Of a stretch of DNA of 64,000 nucleotides, positions 1 through 9,954 are shown one piece after another. Location of the stretch: contig JACXUO010000003.1 of the NCBI GenBank assembly GCA_014763885.1, positions 1 to 64,000 on the forward strand, written 5' to 3'. The notes under the pieces are model-generated. The model saw nothing but the letters and a program-made list of their open reading frames with translations. It made no database searches and was not told the origin of the DNA. The stretch comes from Campylobacterales bacterium (lineage in GTDB: Bacteria; Campylobacterota; Campylobacteria; Campylobacterales; Sulfurovaceae). Each line of letters begins with the position of its first letter. The first letter of the stretch is position 1. The position numbers and the translations under genes are program-made.

Positions 1-127
1 AAATTTGCCGAGCTGTATCCGATCCTTTTTAGATTGTGTTAGAATGGAAAGTATAAAATCGTTCTGATGTATTTGAAGTGGGTTTTTCAGGGACGACTAC
101 GTTAATGAACTGCTGGAAACACCTCTG

Positions 128-409
128 GTGACATACCCTGCCTACTATAATGTGAGTAGCAGTATGTTAAACAATGATTACCTACATAGCGCCATTATTG
201 CACTTCACAGCATGGATTATGATCATTATCAAATACCGGAAAGTTATGAGAAAATCTTTGAAACCTTTGCTATCGGTGCATTTGCGATCTATAAAGAACA
301 TTACATTATAGGATATTTCGGTGATAAAATGATGTACCTTGAAGCCAATGGGTGGCATGCAATGCCTGTAAATAAGGATATATTCAACCTAGCACATTGG
401 CTTGTTTGA
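128..409 (+). CDS. Hypothetical protein, possibly 5'-truncated
   Basis: Not recognised. The 93-residue frame opens with GTG and has no obvious ribosome binding site. It is rich in Tyr, Ile and Asp and has no signal peptide or membrane span. The same frame stays open upstream to about position 77 and reads sensibly (…DDYVNELLETPLV…), so GTG is probably not the true start. An ATG at 67 in another frame (MYLKWVFQG…) would join this frame if the GGG run near 90-92 had one more G. The gene may therefore be about 114 residues with a one-base shift. Function unknown. Confidence 0.45.
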   Translation: MTYPAYYNVSSSMLNNDYLHSAIIALHSMDYDHYQIPESYEKIFETFAIGAFAIYKEHYIIGYFGDKMMYLEANGWHAMPVNKDIFNLAHWLV

Positions 410-681
410 TATAAATTTCTCATTATTATAAAAAAAATCAAATAAAGTTATTTTAATTAAGACTAATTTTATCTTAAATAGCTATAATTTGATTACATCT
501 TAGGTATCGAAGACTTTTTATTCTTCCTCCTTTTAAAAAATGTTATCGAGACGACTACCAACGCAACAAAACCACTTTCGGTACTTAAGATCGTAATCTT
601 TCCCTTGAAACTCCACAGACTATTGCAAATTCTTTCTATATAGGTTATTATTAGGTGAATGTAGTACGGAAGGATTAAAAG

Positions 682-1760
682 ATGAAAACAAAGTTAGATC
701 AATATCTCAAATTTTTAATTGAAAATCGTGGCAGTGACCTCCACATGAAGTCAGGTTCTAAAGTCCATTTTAGAAAAGACGGTGAACTTTTAAGTCTGGA
801 TACAGAAGTATGTTCAATCAATGATATAGAAGAAGTCGCACAATCAATCCTATCAGAAGAAGATTATCAAACCCTCCAAAAGACCAAAGAACTTGATCTA
901 AACTATACCTACGATGAACAGAGTCATTTTCGTGTCAATTTTTTCTATCATATTGACGGACTCAGTATCGTGTTCCGTCTGATTCCCATGGAGATACTCT
1001 CCTTTGAAGCGCTGAGACTTCCTGAGATACTCAAAGAGCTTGCCGATACGCCTCGCGGACTGATCCTCGTGACCGGTGTAACGGGATCAGGTAAGTCCAC
1101 TACCATTGCAACAATGATCGACAGGATCAATACCACGCAAAAAAACATATCGTCACGATAGAAGATCCTATAGAGTTCATCCACCACGATAAAATGTCAC
1201 TGATCTCTCAAAGAGGGGTAGGAGACAACACACTCTCTTATCAAAATGCATTCAAATCCGTACTCAGGGAAGATCCCGATGTGATTTTTGTAGGAGAGAT
1301 ACGTGATCTTGCGAGTTTGGAGACGGCGCTTCATGCAGCGAGTACCGGGCACCTGGTATTCTCAACACTCCATACACTGGATGCAAAAGAGACGATCAAC
1401 CGTCTGATCAACATGTTCCCGGCGCATGACCAGAACCGTATCCGTATGACACTCTCCTCCGTGCTTGCAGGTATTGTCTCTCAACGTCTGGTAAGACGCA
1501 AAGACGGGGGACGTGTTGTTGCAGTAGAAGTGTTGAAAAACACTACACATATTGCAACCTTGATTGCAGAAGGAAGGGATAAGGAGATTCTTGATGCGAT
1601 CGAGGAAGGGAAACAGGTCTATGGTTCGCAGTCATTTGACCAAGCCCTTCTCGAACTTGTCAAAGTGGGACTTATCACGGAAGAGACTGCTCTTGAGAAT
1701 GCAACCATTGTAAGCGATATGAAACTCAAACTTCAGGGAATCGAGATCTCCAAAGTCTGA
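682..1760 (+). pseudogene. PilT/PilU-like type IV pilus retraction ATPase, frameshifted
   Basis: Secretion-superfamily ATPase of the PilT/PilU kind, which powers pilus retraction at the inner membrane. The first frame (682-1161, 159 residues) holds the N-terminal domain (SDLHMKSG) and Walker A GVTGSGKST. It then hits a stop just after a seven-A run at 1139-1145. The +1 frame continues without a gap (HIVTIEDPIEF, then DPDVIFVGEIRD with the Walker B region, then the His-box STLHTLDA) to 1760. One extra A restores a full-length protein of about 358 residues. No other pilus genes are next to it. ATG at 682 follows AAGGATTAAAAG. It could be a phase-variable or decayed gene, or a sequencing undercall. 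Confidence 0.85.
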
Positions 1761-1796
1761 TCTCACCACCTCCTTCTCTTTTTATCGGAGAAAGCG

Positions 1797-1822
1797 GAAA
1801 GCAGAGAAGAAACTCTGCTTTC
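1797..1822. terminator. Bidirectional terminator between the pilT-like gene and clpB
   Basis: Perfect 10-bp inverted repeat GAAAGCAGAG / CTCTGCTTTC with a 6-base loop, between two convergent genes. A CTTCTCTTTTT tract precedes it on the plus strand. It most plausibly ends clpB transcription and blocks read-through from the pilus gene. Confidence 0.6.
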
Positions 1823-1824
1823 TG

Positions 1825-4398
1825 TCAGGAGATATTGACGACAACTTCCCCGTTCTGCACATCAAAGTTTACGGTACTGCCTTCTACAACCCTGTCTTCA
1901 AGAATAAGCTCAGCCAGTCTGTCTTCAACCACTTCATAAAGCGCACGTTTAAGCGGTCGGGCACCGTAAACCGGATCAAACCCTGCTTCAGCAATATACT
2001 CTTTGGCATTTTGCGTCAATGAGATCGTAATATCACGCTCTGCAAGCTTCGACTGAATGCTCTTGAAGAGAATATCAACGATACTTGTGATCGCCTTCAG
2101 ATCAAGTGGGTTAAATATCACCTGGTCATCCAAACGATTCAGGAACTCCGGCTTGAAATGCAGCTTAAGCTCGCTCAGAACGGCCTCTCTCCGCTCCACC
2201 GGATCACTGATCGACATGATCTTGTCTGAAGCGATATTTGAGGTCATGATGATAATCGTATTTTTAAAATCAACCGTTACCCCCTTGTTGTCTGTCAGGC
2301 GTCCGTCATCCAAGACCTGCAGCAGTGTATTGAAAACATCGGGATGCGCCTTCTCGATCTCATCAAAGAGTACGACAGAATACGGCTTGCGGCGTACTGC
2401 CTCAGTCAGCTGTCCGCCCTCCTCATAACCCACATACCCCGGCGGTGCACCGACCAGACGGGATGCAGCATGTTTCTCCATATACTCACTCATATCAATA
2501 CGGATAAGCGCCTTCTCGCTGTCAAAGAGAAACTTTGCCAGCGTCTTGGCTACCTGTGTTTTACCAACCCCTGTAGGACCGAGGAACATAAAGCTTCCGA
2601 TCGGACGGTTGAGATCGCTCAGACCTGCTTTATTGCGCTTGATCGCTCTTGCAACAGCCTTCAGTGCCTCTTCCTGCCCTACGACTTCCTCTTTGAGGAC
2701 CTCTTCGATATGAAGGATCTTCTCTTTTTCGCTCTGGAGCATTTTGTTGACAGGTATCCCTGTCCAGCGGCTTACGATACTGGCGATCATCTCTTCATCG
2801 ACGGAGTTCTTCAGCAAAGTCCCCTCTTTCATCATCCTTGTCCACTTCTCTTCGAGCGCAGAGAGTTGCTGTTTGAGTGCCGGGATCTGACCATGCTCTA
2901 TCTCCGCAACTTTGGAGAAGTCTCCCTCACGTTTCAGTGCTTCTGCCTGTGTTCTGAGTCCATCGATCTGACTCTTCACCTCTGCGATATCATTAAAGGT
3001 CTGCTTCTCGTTATCAAACTGGTTCTGAAGCGTTCTCTTATGCTCTTCAAGATCAGCCAGCTCTTTTTCGATCTCTTCGATACGTGCTGTGTTTTTCTCG
3101 CTCTCTTCCATCTTGAGCGCTTCTTTCTCTACCTGCAGTGTCGAGATATCCCTTTTTGCTTTTGCAAGATCTGTGGGTTCACTCTCGATCTGCATCTTCA
3201 ACTCAGCTGCGGCTTCATCGATCAGGTCGATCGCTTTATCCGGCAGAAACCTGTCAGTGATGTAGCGGTCCGACAGTTTTGCAGCAGCGACCAGTGCCGA
3301 ATCGGTGATCGTCACATTGTGGTGCGCTTCAAGTTTGTCCTTGATCCCCCTAAGGATCTGCAAGGCTTCATTGATCGTCGGTTCATCCACTTTGACCGGC
3401 TGGAAACGTCTCTGGAGTGCCGCATCCTTTTCAAAGTATTTTCTGTACTCTTTCAGTGTGGTTGCACCGATCGTGTGCAGCTCCCCGCGTGCAAGTGCCG
3501 GCTTAAGGATATTGGCTGCATCCATACTTCCTTCACTCGCTCCGGCCCCGACAATGGTATGGATCTCATCAATAAAGAGGATAATGTTTCCCGCTTTTTT
3601 GACTTCATCCACTACCGCTTTTAGCCTGTCTTCAAATTCACCGCGGTATTTTGCACCCGCGATCAGCCTGCTCATATCAAGGCTGATCACACGCATGTTT
3701 TGCAGGCTCAATGGTACCTCTTTGTTGACGATACGCTGTGCCAGCCCTTCGACGATCGCAGTCTTTCCTGTCCCCGGCTCGCCGATCAGGATAGGGTTGT
3801 TCTTGGTTTTTCGGATCAGGATCTGCATCATACGCTGCACCTCTTCATCTCGGCCGATAACAGGATCAAGTGCGCCGTCCAGGGCTTTCTGATTCAGGTC
3901 AATCCCGTATTGTGCCAATGCTTCAAGTGTCTCATCACCGCTCTGGGAGTCTATACTTTTACCTCCGCGGATCGACTCCAGTGTCTTTTTGAATTCGGAG
4001 ATATCAAGGTATTTTCCTATCACCTCTCTCATAAAGTGCTCATTCGCATTGGACATCAGCCACGTATCCACTGCAAGGTACTGGTCACCCTGTGCTGCCA
4101 TGGCACCCTCTGCACTCTGCAATGAGCGCACCAGATTCGCCGAAAGCCGGATATTCTCTTTCGTTACACTGGATACAGCCGGCAGTTTCCGGGCCTGACT
4201 CTTTGCTTCAAGCTCGATCGCTGCTTTGTCCGCATTCATCTTGTTGAGTGCCTGATGCAATATCGACTGGGTGTTTGTCAAAAGCGCCCATACCAGATGG
4301 ACAGGCTCCACCTCCTGGTTTTTATTGTGCAAAGCCAGAGAGACTCCGGACTCTATCGTACCCTGCATTTGATTGGTCAGTTTTTCTAAAATGCTCAT
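1825..4398 (-). CDS. clpB: ClpB disaggregase chaperone
   Basis: Hexameric Hsp100 ATPase that pulls proteins out of aggregates together with DnaK/DnaJ/GrpE in the cytoplasm. At 857 residues it has the normal ClpB length. It has the double Clp N-domain (1-145), AAA1 with Walker A GEPGTGKT at 206-213 and DEIH Walker B, a charged coiled-coil middle domain (about 400-530) that separates ClpB from ClpA/ClpC, AAA2 with GPTGVGKT at 607-614, and the C-terminal small domain. ATG is preceded by GAGGAG. A strong sigma70-type promoter lies just upstream and no obvious CIRCE or HspR repeat was seen near it. Confidence 0.98.
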   Translation of the reverse strand: MSILEKLTNQMQGTIESGVSLALHNKNQEVEPVHLVWALLTNTQSILHQALNKMNADKAAIELEAKSQARKLPAVSSVTKENIRLSANLVRSLQSAEGAMAAQGDQYLAVDTWLMSNANEHFMREVIGKYLDISEFKKTLESIRGGKSIDSQSGDETLEALAQYGIDLNQKALDGALDPVIGRDEEVQRMMQILIRKTKNNPILIGEPGTGKTAIVEGLAQRIVNKEVPLSLQNMRVISLDMSRLIAGAKYRGEFEDRLKAVVDEVKKAGNIILFIDEIHTIVGAGASEGSMDAANILKPALARGELHTIGATTLKEYRKYFEKDAALQRRFQPVKVDEPTINEALQILRGIKDKLEAHHNVTITDSALVAAAKLSDRYITDRFLPDKAIDLIDEAAAELKMQIESEPTDLAKAKRDISTLQVEKEALKMEESEKNTARIEEIEKELADLEEHKRTLQNQFDNEKQTFNDIAEVKSQIDGLRTQAEALKREGDFSKVAEIEHGQIPALKQQLSALEEKWTRMMKEGTLLKNSVDEEMIASIVSRWTGIPVNKMLQSEKEKILHIEEVLKEEVVGQEEALKAVARAIKRNKAGLSDLNRPIGSFMFLGPTGVGKTQVAKTLAKFLFDSEKALIRIDMSEYMEKHAASRLVGAPPGYVGYEEGGQLTEAVRRKPYSVVLFDEIEKAHPDVFNTLLQVLDDGRLTDNKGVTVDFKNTIIIMTSNIASDKIMSISDPVERREAVLSELKLHFKPEFLNRLDDQVIFNPLDLKAITSIVDILFKSIQSKLAERDITISLTQNAKEYIAEAGFDPVYGARPLKRALYEVVEDRLAELILEDRVVEGSTVNFDVQNGEVVVNIS

Positions 4399-4431
4399 CT
4401 GCTATACTCCTCATTGATGCAATTCTGCTTA

Positions 4432-4461
4432 ATTATACAAACTTTAGTCACTTTATGTCAA
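4432..4461 (-). promoter_or_regulatory. Sigma70-type promoter of clpB
   Basis: On the minus strand a consensus TTGACA (4456-4461) is followed by 18 bp and a consensus TATAAT (4432-4437), about 34 bp before the clpB ATG. Such a near-consensus -35 is unusual for Campylobacterota, where the -35 box is normally weak. It suggests high constitutive expression, or the need for an as yet unseen repressor. Confidence 0.65.
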
Positions 4462-4584
4462 GTTTATTTAGTCTTTTGATTAAAAATAATCTTTTAAGCG
4501 TTGGGGCAAAAGGTTAACCGATATTCAAGTGATTTTTGAATAAAATATGGCACTTAATTCTTTGCTCAGGAACAGACTACTATT

Positions 4585-5934
4585 ATGATACAAAAAAGTA
4601 AAAAAGTCATTGCCGCCGGACTTCTTTCTACCCTGATCGGTAGTTATTTTGTGGGAGGATTTGCCTATGCAGATATCAACCCGAATCAATCCTCTGCAAA
4701 AGAGAAGCTTGAAGCGTATCTCAAATTCACCCAGATACTCAATGTCATCGAGACACAATATGTGGATGAAGTCAATACGACCGAACTTGTTGACAAAGCG
4801 CTCAAGGGGATGCTCAACAACCTTGATGCCCACTCAACATTTATGGATACCAAAGCCTATAAGGACCTCAATGTCCAGACAAAAGGAGAATTTGGCGGAC
4901 TGGGTGTATCGATAGGGATGAAGGACGGTGCGCTCACTGTCATTGCCCCGATTGAAGGCACTCCGGCACATAAAGCAGGACTGATGGCCGGGGATATCAT
5001 CCTCAAGATCGATGACAAGGCAACGATCGGTATGGATATCGATGAATCGGTGAAACTGATGCGTGGGAAACCGGGCACTGATGTCACACTGACGATCATC
5101 AGGAAAAAAGAGATCAAGCCGCTTGAGATCAAGATCACACGGGATATCATCAAGATACAGTCGGTTTATACAAAAACTGTCGAAAACAACCTGCTCTACC
5201 TGCATGTCGCTTCATTTGACCAGAAAGTGGTCGAGGATGTCAAAAAAGCGATCAAAGAGCATAAAGATACACAGGGTATTCTGCTTGACTTGAGAAATAA
5301 CCCCGGCGGCTTGCTGGACCAGGCAGTGGGACTTGTTGACCTCTTCGTTGAAGAGGGGGTGATCGTTTCACAAAAAGGACGCTCATCCATGGAAAACATC
5401 GAGTATCAAGCGACCAAAAAGAACAGTGATACCAAAACACCGATAGTCGTCCTCGTCAACGGTGGTTCAGCATCCGCTTCAGAGATCGTCTCGGGTGCAT
5501 TGCAAGACTTCAAACGGGCAATTGTTGTAGGAGAAAAGACCTTCGGCAAAGGTTCGGTACAGGTGGTCATGCCTGTAGGTATGGATGAAGCTGTCAAACT
5601 GACCGTAGCAAGATACTACCTTCCAAGCGGAAGGACCATACAGGCAGAGGGCGTGACTCCCGATATCACTGTCCATTTGGGAAAGATAGAATATATGGAA
5701 GACCCGGTACTTCTTAAGGAAAAAGAGCTGAAAAAGCACTTGACGAACGAACTTGAAAAGATCAACGGCAAGAAAAAGCAGCCCAACAAGAAAGAGCTTA
5801 CCAAAAACAAAGAGAACAATGAAACCGAAGTGGATGACTCCATCATTACAGAGACACAGCTCTATGAAGATGCACAGCTCAAAAGTGCAGTGGATATCCT
5901 GAAAGCATTAATCATCACAAATAAAGGAAAGTAG
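4585..5934 (+). CDS. ctpA: S41 family C-terminal processing protease (CtpA/Prc type)
   Basis: Periplasmic serine protease that trims C-termini of envelope proteins. The N-terminus ([19 protein letters not shown]…) is an uncleaved anchor or signal peptide. A PDZ domain ([12 protein letters not shown]…AGDIILKID) spans about residues 90-175. The S41 catalytic core carries the Ser in NGGSASASE (about residues 293-300) and the Lys in TFGKGSVQ, the usual Ser-Lys dyad. The tail from about 385 is Lys/Glu/Asn-rich and low in complexity. The stop lies two bases before purC, so the two genes are probably co-transcribed, although they are functionally unrelated. Confidence 0.95.
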   Translation: MIQKSKKVIAAGLLSTLIGSYFVGGFAYADINPNQSSAKEKLEAYLKFTQILNVIETQYVDEVNTTELVDKALKGMLNNLDAHSTFMDTKAYKDLNVQTKGEFGGLGVSIGMKDGALTVIAPIEGTPAHKAGLMAGDIILKIDDKATIGMDIDESVKLMRGKPGTDVTLTIIRKKEIKPLEIKITRDIIKIQSVYTKTVENNLLYLHVASFDQKVVEDVKKAIKEHKDTQGILLDLRNNPGGLLDQAVGLVDLFVEEGVIVSQKGRSSMENIEYQATKKNSDTKTPIVVLVNGGSASASEIVSGALQDFKRAIVVGEKTFGKGSVQVVMPVGMDEAVKLTVARYYLPSGRTIQAEGVTPDITVHLGKIEYMEDPVLLKEKELKKHLTNELEKINGKKKQPNKKELTKNKENNETEVDDSIITETQLYEDAQLKSAVDILKALIITNKGK

Positions 5935-5936
5935 TA

Positions 5937-6650
5937 ATGACAAAAACTGAACTGCTCTACGAAGGTAAAGCAAAAAAGATCTGGCTGACAGAAGATCCCA
6001 ATCTTTTGATCTCCGAATTCAAGGACTCCTTGACAGCATTTAACGGTGAGATGAAATCAAATGAGGAAGGTAAAGGGGCACTCAACAATGAGATCTCCAC
6101 GGAACTTTTTAAATATCTCAATGAAAAAGGCATCCCTACGCACTATATCGATACGATCGATGCAAACCATATGCTCCACAAAAGAGCAGAAGTCATCAAG
6201 ATCGAAGTAATTGTACGCAACATCGCTACAGGAAGCCTTAGCCGCAACCTCGGTATAGCGGAGAAGACAGTACTTCCATTCACCCTTGTTGAATTTGACT
6301 ATAAGAACGATGAACTGGGTGATCCGAAACTCAATGATCAGCACTGCCTTATCCTGAACCTTGTGAACGGTACGGATGAGCTGGAGTATATCAGATATAT
6401 GGCAAGACGTATCAACAAGATCCTCAGTGACTTCTATGCACAGCTTGATATCACTCTGGTTGACTTCAAACTGGAGTTTGGTAGAGATAAAGATGACAAC
6501 ATCATTCTTATCGATGAGCTCAGTCCGGACAACTTCAGACTTTGGGATACAAAAACCCAGGAGAAGCTTGACAAAGACAGATTCAGACAGGGATTAGGTG
6601 GTCTTACAGAGGCTTACAGACAAGTTCTAGAGAGAATTAAAAACAGATAA
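5937..6650 (+). CDS. purC: Phosphoribosylaminoimidazole-succinocarboxamide synthase
   Basis: Joins CAIR and aspartate with ATP to give SAICAR in de novo purine synthesis. The 237-residue protein is full length. It starts [13 protein letters not shown], carries the nucleotide-binding loop EGKAK and the family segments [12 protein letters not shown] and [13 protein letters not shown]. It heads the purC-purS-purQ run (gaps of 11 bp and -1 bp). The start sits two bases after the ctpA stop behind AAAGGAAAG. Confidence 0.97.
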   Translation: MTKTELLYEGKAKKIWLTEDPNLLISEFKDSLTAFNGEMKSNEEGKGALNNEISTELFKYLNEKGIPTHYIDTIDANHMLHKRAEVIKIEVIVRNIATGSLSRNLGIAEKTVLPFTLVEFDYKNDELGDPKLNDQHCLILNLVNGTDELEYIRYMARRINKILSDFYAQLDITLVDFKLEFGRDKDDNIILIDELSPDNFRLWDTKTQEKLDKDRFRQGLGGLTEAYRQVLERIKNR

Positions 6651-6661
6651 GGATAGTTGAA

Positions 6662-6901
6662 ATGAAGATAATCGTAAATGTATTTCTAAAAGAGGGAGTT
6701 CTTGATCCACAGGGTAAAGCTGCACACCATGCACTTCATTCACTCGGTTTTGAGGGTGTCAATGATGTACGTATCGGCAAGCAGATCGTACTGGATATCG
6801 ACGCATCGGATAAAGCTGAAGCAGAAGCGAAAGTCAAAGAGATGGCAGAGACACTTCTTGCAAATACTGTTATTGAAGACTACGCTATAGAGATCGCATA
6901 A
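6662..6901 (+). CDS. purS: FGAM synthase subunit PurS
   Basis: Small structural subunit of the three-part phosphoribosylformylglycinamidine synthase (PurS/PurL/PurQ), which helps pass ammonia from PurQ to PurL. At 79 residues it is of standard length, with the family's KEGVLDPQGKA opening and an alternating beta/alpha pattern. It overlaps purQ by one base (TAATG). purL is not in the window. Confidence 0.95.
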   Translation: MKIIVNVFLKEGVLDPQGKAAHHALHSLGFEGVNDVRIGKQIVLDIDASDKAEAEAKVKEMAETLLANTVIEDYAIEIA

Positions 6902-7572
6902 TGAAAGTAGCAGTCCTTAGATTCCCGGGAACAAACTGTGAATTCGATACGCAATATGCGTTTGAAAAGCTCGGTCATAAGACTGAACTGGTCTGGCATG
7001 AAGAGACAGTACTCCCTGAAGATATCGATCTTGTTGTTGTACCCGGTGGGTTCAGTTACGGTGATTACCTCAGATCAGGTTCCATCGCAAGGTTTGCTCC
7101 GGTCATGAAAGCGGTCAAAGCCTATGCGGACAATGGAGGAAAAGTATTGGGGATCTGTAACGGGTTCCAGATCCTGACCGAGGCAGGTATGCTTCCGGGT
7201 GCATTGAAGCGTAATAACAACCTGCATTTCATCTCAAAACACCAGACTCTCTGCGTTGTAAACAATGAGAATGCATTTTTGAACAAGTGCGAAAAGGGTG
7301 AAATACTGAATATCCCTATTGCCCATGCTGACGGGAACTACTATATCGATGAGGAGAGCCTTGCACAGATGGAAGCCAATGGCCAGATCCTTCTTCGTTA
7401 CTCTGATGCCGAGGGGAACCGCGTGGTGGTGAATGGGTCGGTGACCTCTATCGCCGGTGTATGCAATGAAACAAAAAATGTCTTTGGTCTTATGCCGCAC
7501 CCTGAACGTGCCATGGAGTCAATCCTGGGTTCGGAAGACGGTATCAGAATGCTTCAGGGATTTGAGGCATAA
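6901..7572 (+). CDS. purQ: FGAM synthase glutaminase subunit PurQ
   Basis: Class I glutamine amidotransferase subunit that frees ammonia for FGAM synthesis. The 223 residues are full length. They begin with RFPGTNCE, have the nucleophile Cys in GICNGFQ (about residue 87) and the partner His/Glu in MPHPERAME near the C-terminus. It overlaps purS and the next gene by one base each, so translation is likely coupled. Confidence 0.97.
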   Translation: MKVAVLRFPGTNCEFDTQYAFEKLGHKTELVWHEETVLPEDIDLVVVPGGFSYGDYLRSGSIARFAPVMKAVKAYADNGGKVLGICNGFQILTEAGMLPGALKRNNNLHFISKHQTLCVVNNENAFLNKCEKGEILNIPIAHADGNYYIDEESLAQMEANGQILLRYSDAEGNRVVVNGSVTSIAGVCNETKNVFGLMPHPERAMESILGSEDGIRMLQGFEA

Positions 7573-8618
7573 TGCTGTTTCTTTTGCGCTCTCTGGGACT
7601 TGCTGCAGGTCTGTTCTTTGCTTTAACGCTACACCTTGGTGCAGAGAGTGTCTATAAATACAGCTACTTCCCAAAAAAGATCTATAAAAACCAGGTTTTC
7701 CCTGTCACCGTGATCGGTATCAACAGCACACGCGACCGGATACCCGAGTTCACCTTTGATCCGGGCAGTGATCTGCAGCCGCTGGGCAACCAGCCGCTCG
7801 TGATCAACAATAACAGCGACAGTTTCTACACCTTTTATTTCAAGGCAAAAGATCGCGGCCTCCGTATACCTGCTTTGCGCATCCGTACAGCAACTGACTA
7901 CACTGTGCTGCCCTCCGGGTTTGTACCGCTTGCAGACCTTGAACAGAGAGCAGATTTCTGCGGTGTGATCGCTGCAGATATGAAGATAAAAAACTCCCAG
8001 GTTTCCAACTATGATGAGACGAACCATATCGTCACTCTCAATATCGAGGCCAATGAAGCGAACCTTGAAGATATGAAGCTGAATAAAGTGGAAGAGAGCG
8101 GAATCGAAGAGATTCGCAGAGAGTATGCCAAAGTCTATGGAGACTTCTATGCCATTGTCCCTATGAATCAAAAAACACTGCAGTTTACCTACTTCAACAC
8201 GATCCAGCAGCAATACACCGCTATCCAGGTTCCGGTGGATGTGAAAGATGCTTCCGTCTCTACCCAGGCAGAGCTGAACCCCAAAGAGGACAGCTTTGAA
8301 CAGCTCAAAAAATTTGTACTGGGGACCTTGACGCTCTTTATGCTCGTGATGTTTCTTTTTAAAAGAGATTTCTTTTTCCTGGTCGTCGGTGTCGTCTCAT
8401 TTATTACCCTGCTTACACTCTATATCCCGCACAAAACGATATGTATCAAGCAGGGGGCACCGCTCTATATCCTCCCCACGCACAGCAGTACGGTCAGTAC
8501 CTACCTGGATGAGAGACTGGAAGCACCTTTATTGGGTGAGCGTGAAGAGTATCTGAAAGTAGAGACAAAAGAAGGAGTGATCGGATGGGTAAAAGATGAA
8601 GATCTTTGCGAAAATTAG
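7572..8618 (+). CDS. BatD-like membrane protein with C-terminal SH3-type domain
   Basis: Not assigned to a named family with certainty. The 348 residues show a signal peptide (LLRSLGLAAGLFFALTL), a long extracytoplasmic beta-rich region (about 25-245) resembling BatD/oxygen-tolerance proteins, two membrane spans (about 250-290: LGTLTLFMLVMFLF and FFFLVVGVVSFITLLTLYI), and a final 60 residues that look like a bacterial SH3 domain (GWVKDEDL ending). Its start overlaps the purQ stop (TAATG) and its end overlaps the acyltransferase by 23 bp, so it sits inside a tight operon. An envelope role is inferred. Confidence 0.75.
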   Translation: MLFLLRSLGLAAGLFFALTLHLGAESVYKYSYFPKKIYKNQVFPVTVIGINSTRDRIPEFTFDPGSDLQPLGNQPLVINNNSDSFYTFYFKAKDRGLRIPALRIRTATDYTVLPSGFVPLADLEQRADFCGVIAADMKIKNSQVSNYDETNHIVTLNIEANEANLEDMKLNKVEESGIEEIRREYAKVYGDFYAIVPMNQKTLQFTYFNTIQQQYTAIQVPVDVKDASVSTQAELNPKEDSFEQLKKFVLGTLTLFMLVMFLFKRDFFFLVVGVVSFITLLTLYIPHKTICIKQGAPLYILPTHSSTVSTYLDERLEAPLLGEREEYLKVETKEGVIGWVKDEDLCEN

Positions 8619-9306
8619 GTTTTACTGGGGTGCTTTTGTCATCTCATTCATTGTTGCTCTCTTTATGATCCCCCTGATCACGCTCTTCCGTGTGCACAAA
8701 GGGATGATCATGCACTATCTCAACAGGGTCATCCTCTTTTTGATGGGTGCCAGAGTCGAGAAGGTGGGCGAAGCGGACCCTGAAGCGGATATGATCGTCA
8801 TGAACCACCAGGGAATTGTCGATATCATCGGTATGGAAGCGCTTCAGAAAGGACACTTGAGATGGGTAGCGAAAAAAGAGCTTTTTGATACTCCCTGGTT
8901 TGGGCATCTACTCAAAAACGGTGATATGATCTCGATCGACAGAGAGAACAAAAAGGGACTCATCAAGATGATCCGGGATGTTAAGGAGTCTTTGGAAACC
9001 AAACATCGTAAAGTTGTCATTTTCCCGGAGGGGACACGTGCCACGCACCAAAAACTGCTTCCGTTCAAATCCGGGACAAAGTTTATCGCTGGGAATATGG
9101 GTCTCAAGGTTCAACCTGTAGTGATCACGGGAAGCAAATGGGTACTCAACGAGCACAACAGAACCGGGCACAGCGGTACGGTAAGATATATCTATCTGCC
9201 TACTGTCGACGTGAGCAAAGCGGAGGAAAACTGGTTTGAAGCGTTGCATGCAGAGATGCAAAAGGAGATCGACCGTGAGTTCCATCACCATCATCGCAGT
9301 CGCTAG
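8596..9306 (+). CDS. plsC: 1-acyl-sn-glycerol-3-phosphate acyltransferase
   Basis: Adds the second acyl chain to lysophosphatidic acid to give phosphatidic acid at the inner membrane. The 236-residue protein has an N-terminal membrane segment, the acyltransferase motif NHQGIVD (the NHxxxxD catalytic pair), the substrate motif FPEGTR, and a VQPVVI segment. The C-terminus is His/Arg-rich. It overlaps the upstream gene by 23 bp and crcB by 32 bp. Confidence 0.95.
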   Translation: MKIFAKIRFYWGAFVISFIVALFMIPLITLFRVHKGMIMHYLNRVILFLMGARVEKVGEADPEADMIVMNHQGIVDIIGMEALQKGHLRWVAKKELFDTPWFGHLLKNGDMISIDRENKKGLIKMIRDVKESLETKHRKVVIFPEGTRATHQKLLPFKSGTKFIAGNMGLKVQPVVITGSKWVLNEHNRTGHSGTVRYIYLPTVDVSKAEENWFEALHAEMQKEIDREFHHHHRSR

Positions 9307-9661
9307 CGGGGGTGCCATCGGTGCTACACTGAGACTCTTCATCAACGGTATGGTCAATAAGCATTTCGTACATGCACTTCCGCTTGGCACACTGGCTGTC
9401 AATCTGCTGGGAAGTCTGCTGATCGGCATACTTTTTGCCTACTTTCACCAGAACAGTACCCTGCCTCCCTACCTGAAGAGTTTTCTGGTCACGGGAATAC
9501 TCGGTGCACTGACAACCTACTCTACTTTTGCGATAGAGAGTTTCTTTTTGCTTGAAGCCGGACACTATATGCAGGCCTTTGCCAACATGGCACTCAATCT
9601 TTTTGGAACCATCCTGCTTGCAGGCGTGGGCTATATCCTGGTATTAAATTTTACAAAATAG
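9275..9661 (+). CDS. crcB: CrcB/Fluc fluoride ion channel
   Basis: Small dimeric membrane channel that exports toxic fluoride. The GTG at 9275 gives 128 residues, the usual length, starting SSITIIAVASGGAIGATLR, so I prefer it to an upstream start at 9236. Four membrane spans are seen, with the family signatures GGAIGA, GTLAVNLLGS and GALTTYSTFAIE. The 5' end lies inside plsC. No fluoride riboswitch is possible directly upstream because that DNA is coding. Confidence 0.95.
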   Translation: MSSITIIAVASGGAIGATLRLFINGMVNKHFVHALPLGTLAVNLLGSLLIGILFAYFHQNSTLPPYLKSFLVTGILGALTTYSTFAIESFFLLEAGHYMQAFANMALNLFGTILLAGVGYILVLNFTK

Positions 9662-9668
9662 GAAAAAC

Positions 9669-9935
9669 ATGACAACGCTTAGAGAAGAAATAGAAAAACA
9701 TATTCGTAAACTTATCCTTCCCCTCAAAGAGGAAGAGGAACTAAAAGAGGTGCTCAAGGCCAGATTGACCAAAAAAGAGCTCAAATTGCTTCAGGGATGG
9801 GCGGACAATACGCCGCATACAGATCTTATCGTTCAGCTTCATCTGGATGAGGAAAAATATGGGGAACTCTCGACCAAACTGATCAAAAAACTGAATCAGG
9901 AAAAACTGAAACAGGAGATAATGGTCGGCCTCTAG
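9669..9935 (+). CDS. Conserved-looking small protein of unknown function
   Basis: Not recognised. The 88 residues are highly charged (Lys/Glu-rich), helical, soluble, and without Cys. ATG follows GGAAAAAC seven bases after the crcB stop, so it looks like the last gene of the plsC operon. The segment HTDLIVQLHLDEEKYGELS resembles a helix-turn-helix of the sigma region 4 kind, but this is only a visual impression. Confidence 0.65.
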   Translation: MTTLREEIEKHIRKLILPLKEEEELKEVLKARLTKKELKLLQGWADNTPHTDLIVQLHLDEEKYGELSTKLIKKLNQEKLKQEIMVGL

Positions 9936-9954
9936 AGGCAGACAGGTACGCGTC

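Noticed and set aside
1139-1145. Programmed ribosomal frameshift in the pilT-like gene
   Set aside because: No upstream Shine-Dalgarno-like stimulator or downstream structure was obvious, and PilT proteins are not known to need one; error, decay or slippage fit better.
2344-3624. 426-residue open frame on the plus strand inside clpB
   Set aside because: Antisense shadow of a clear ClpB gene; Cys/Phe/Leu-rich with no family features or ribosome site.
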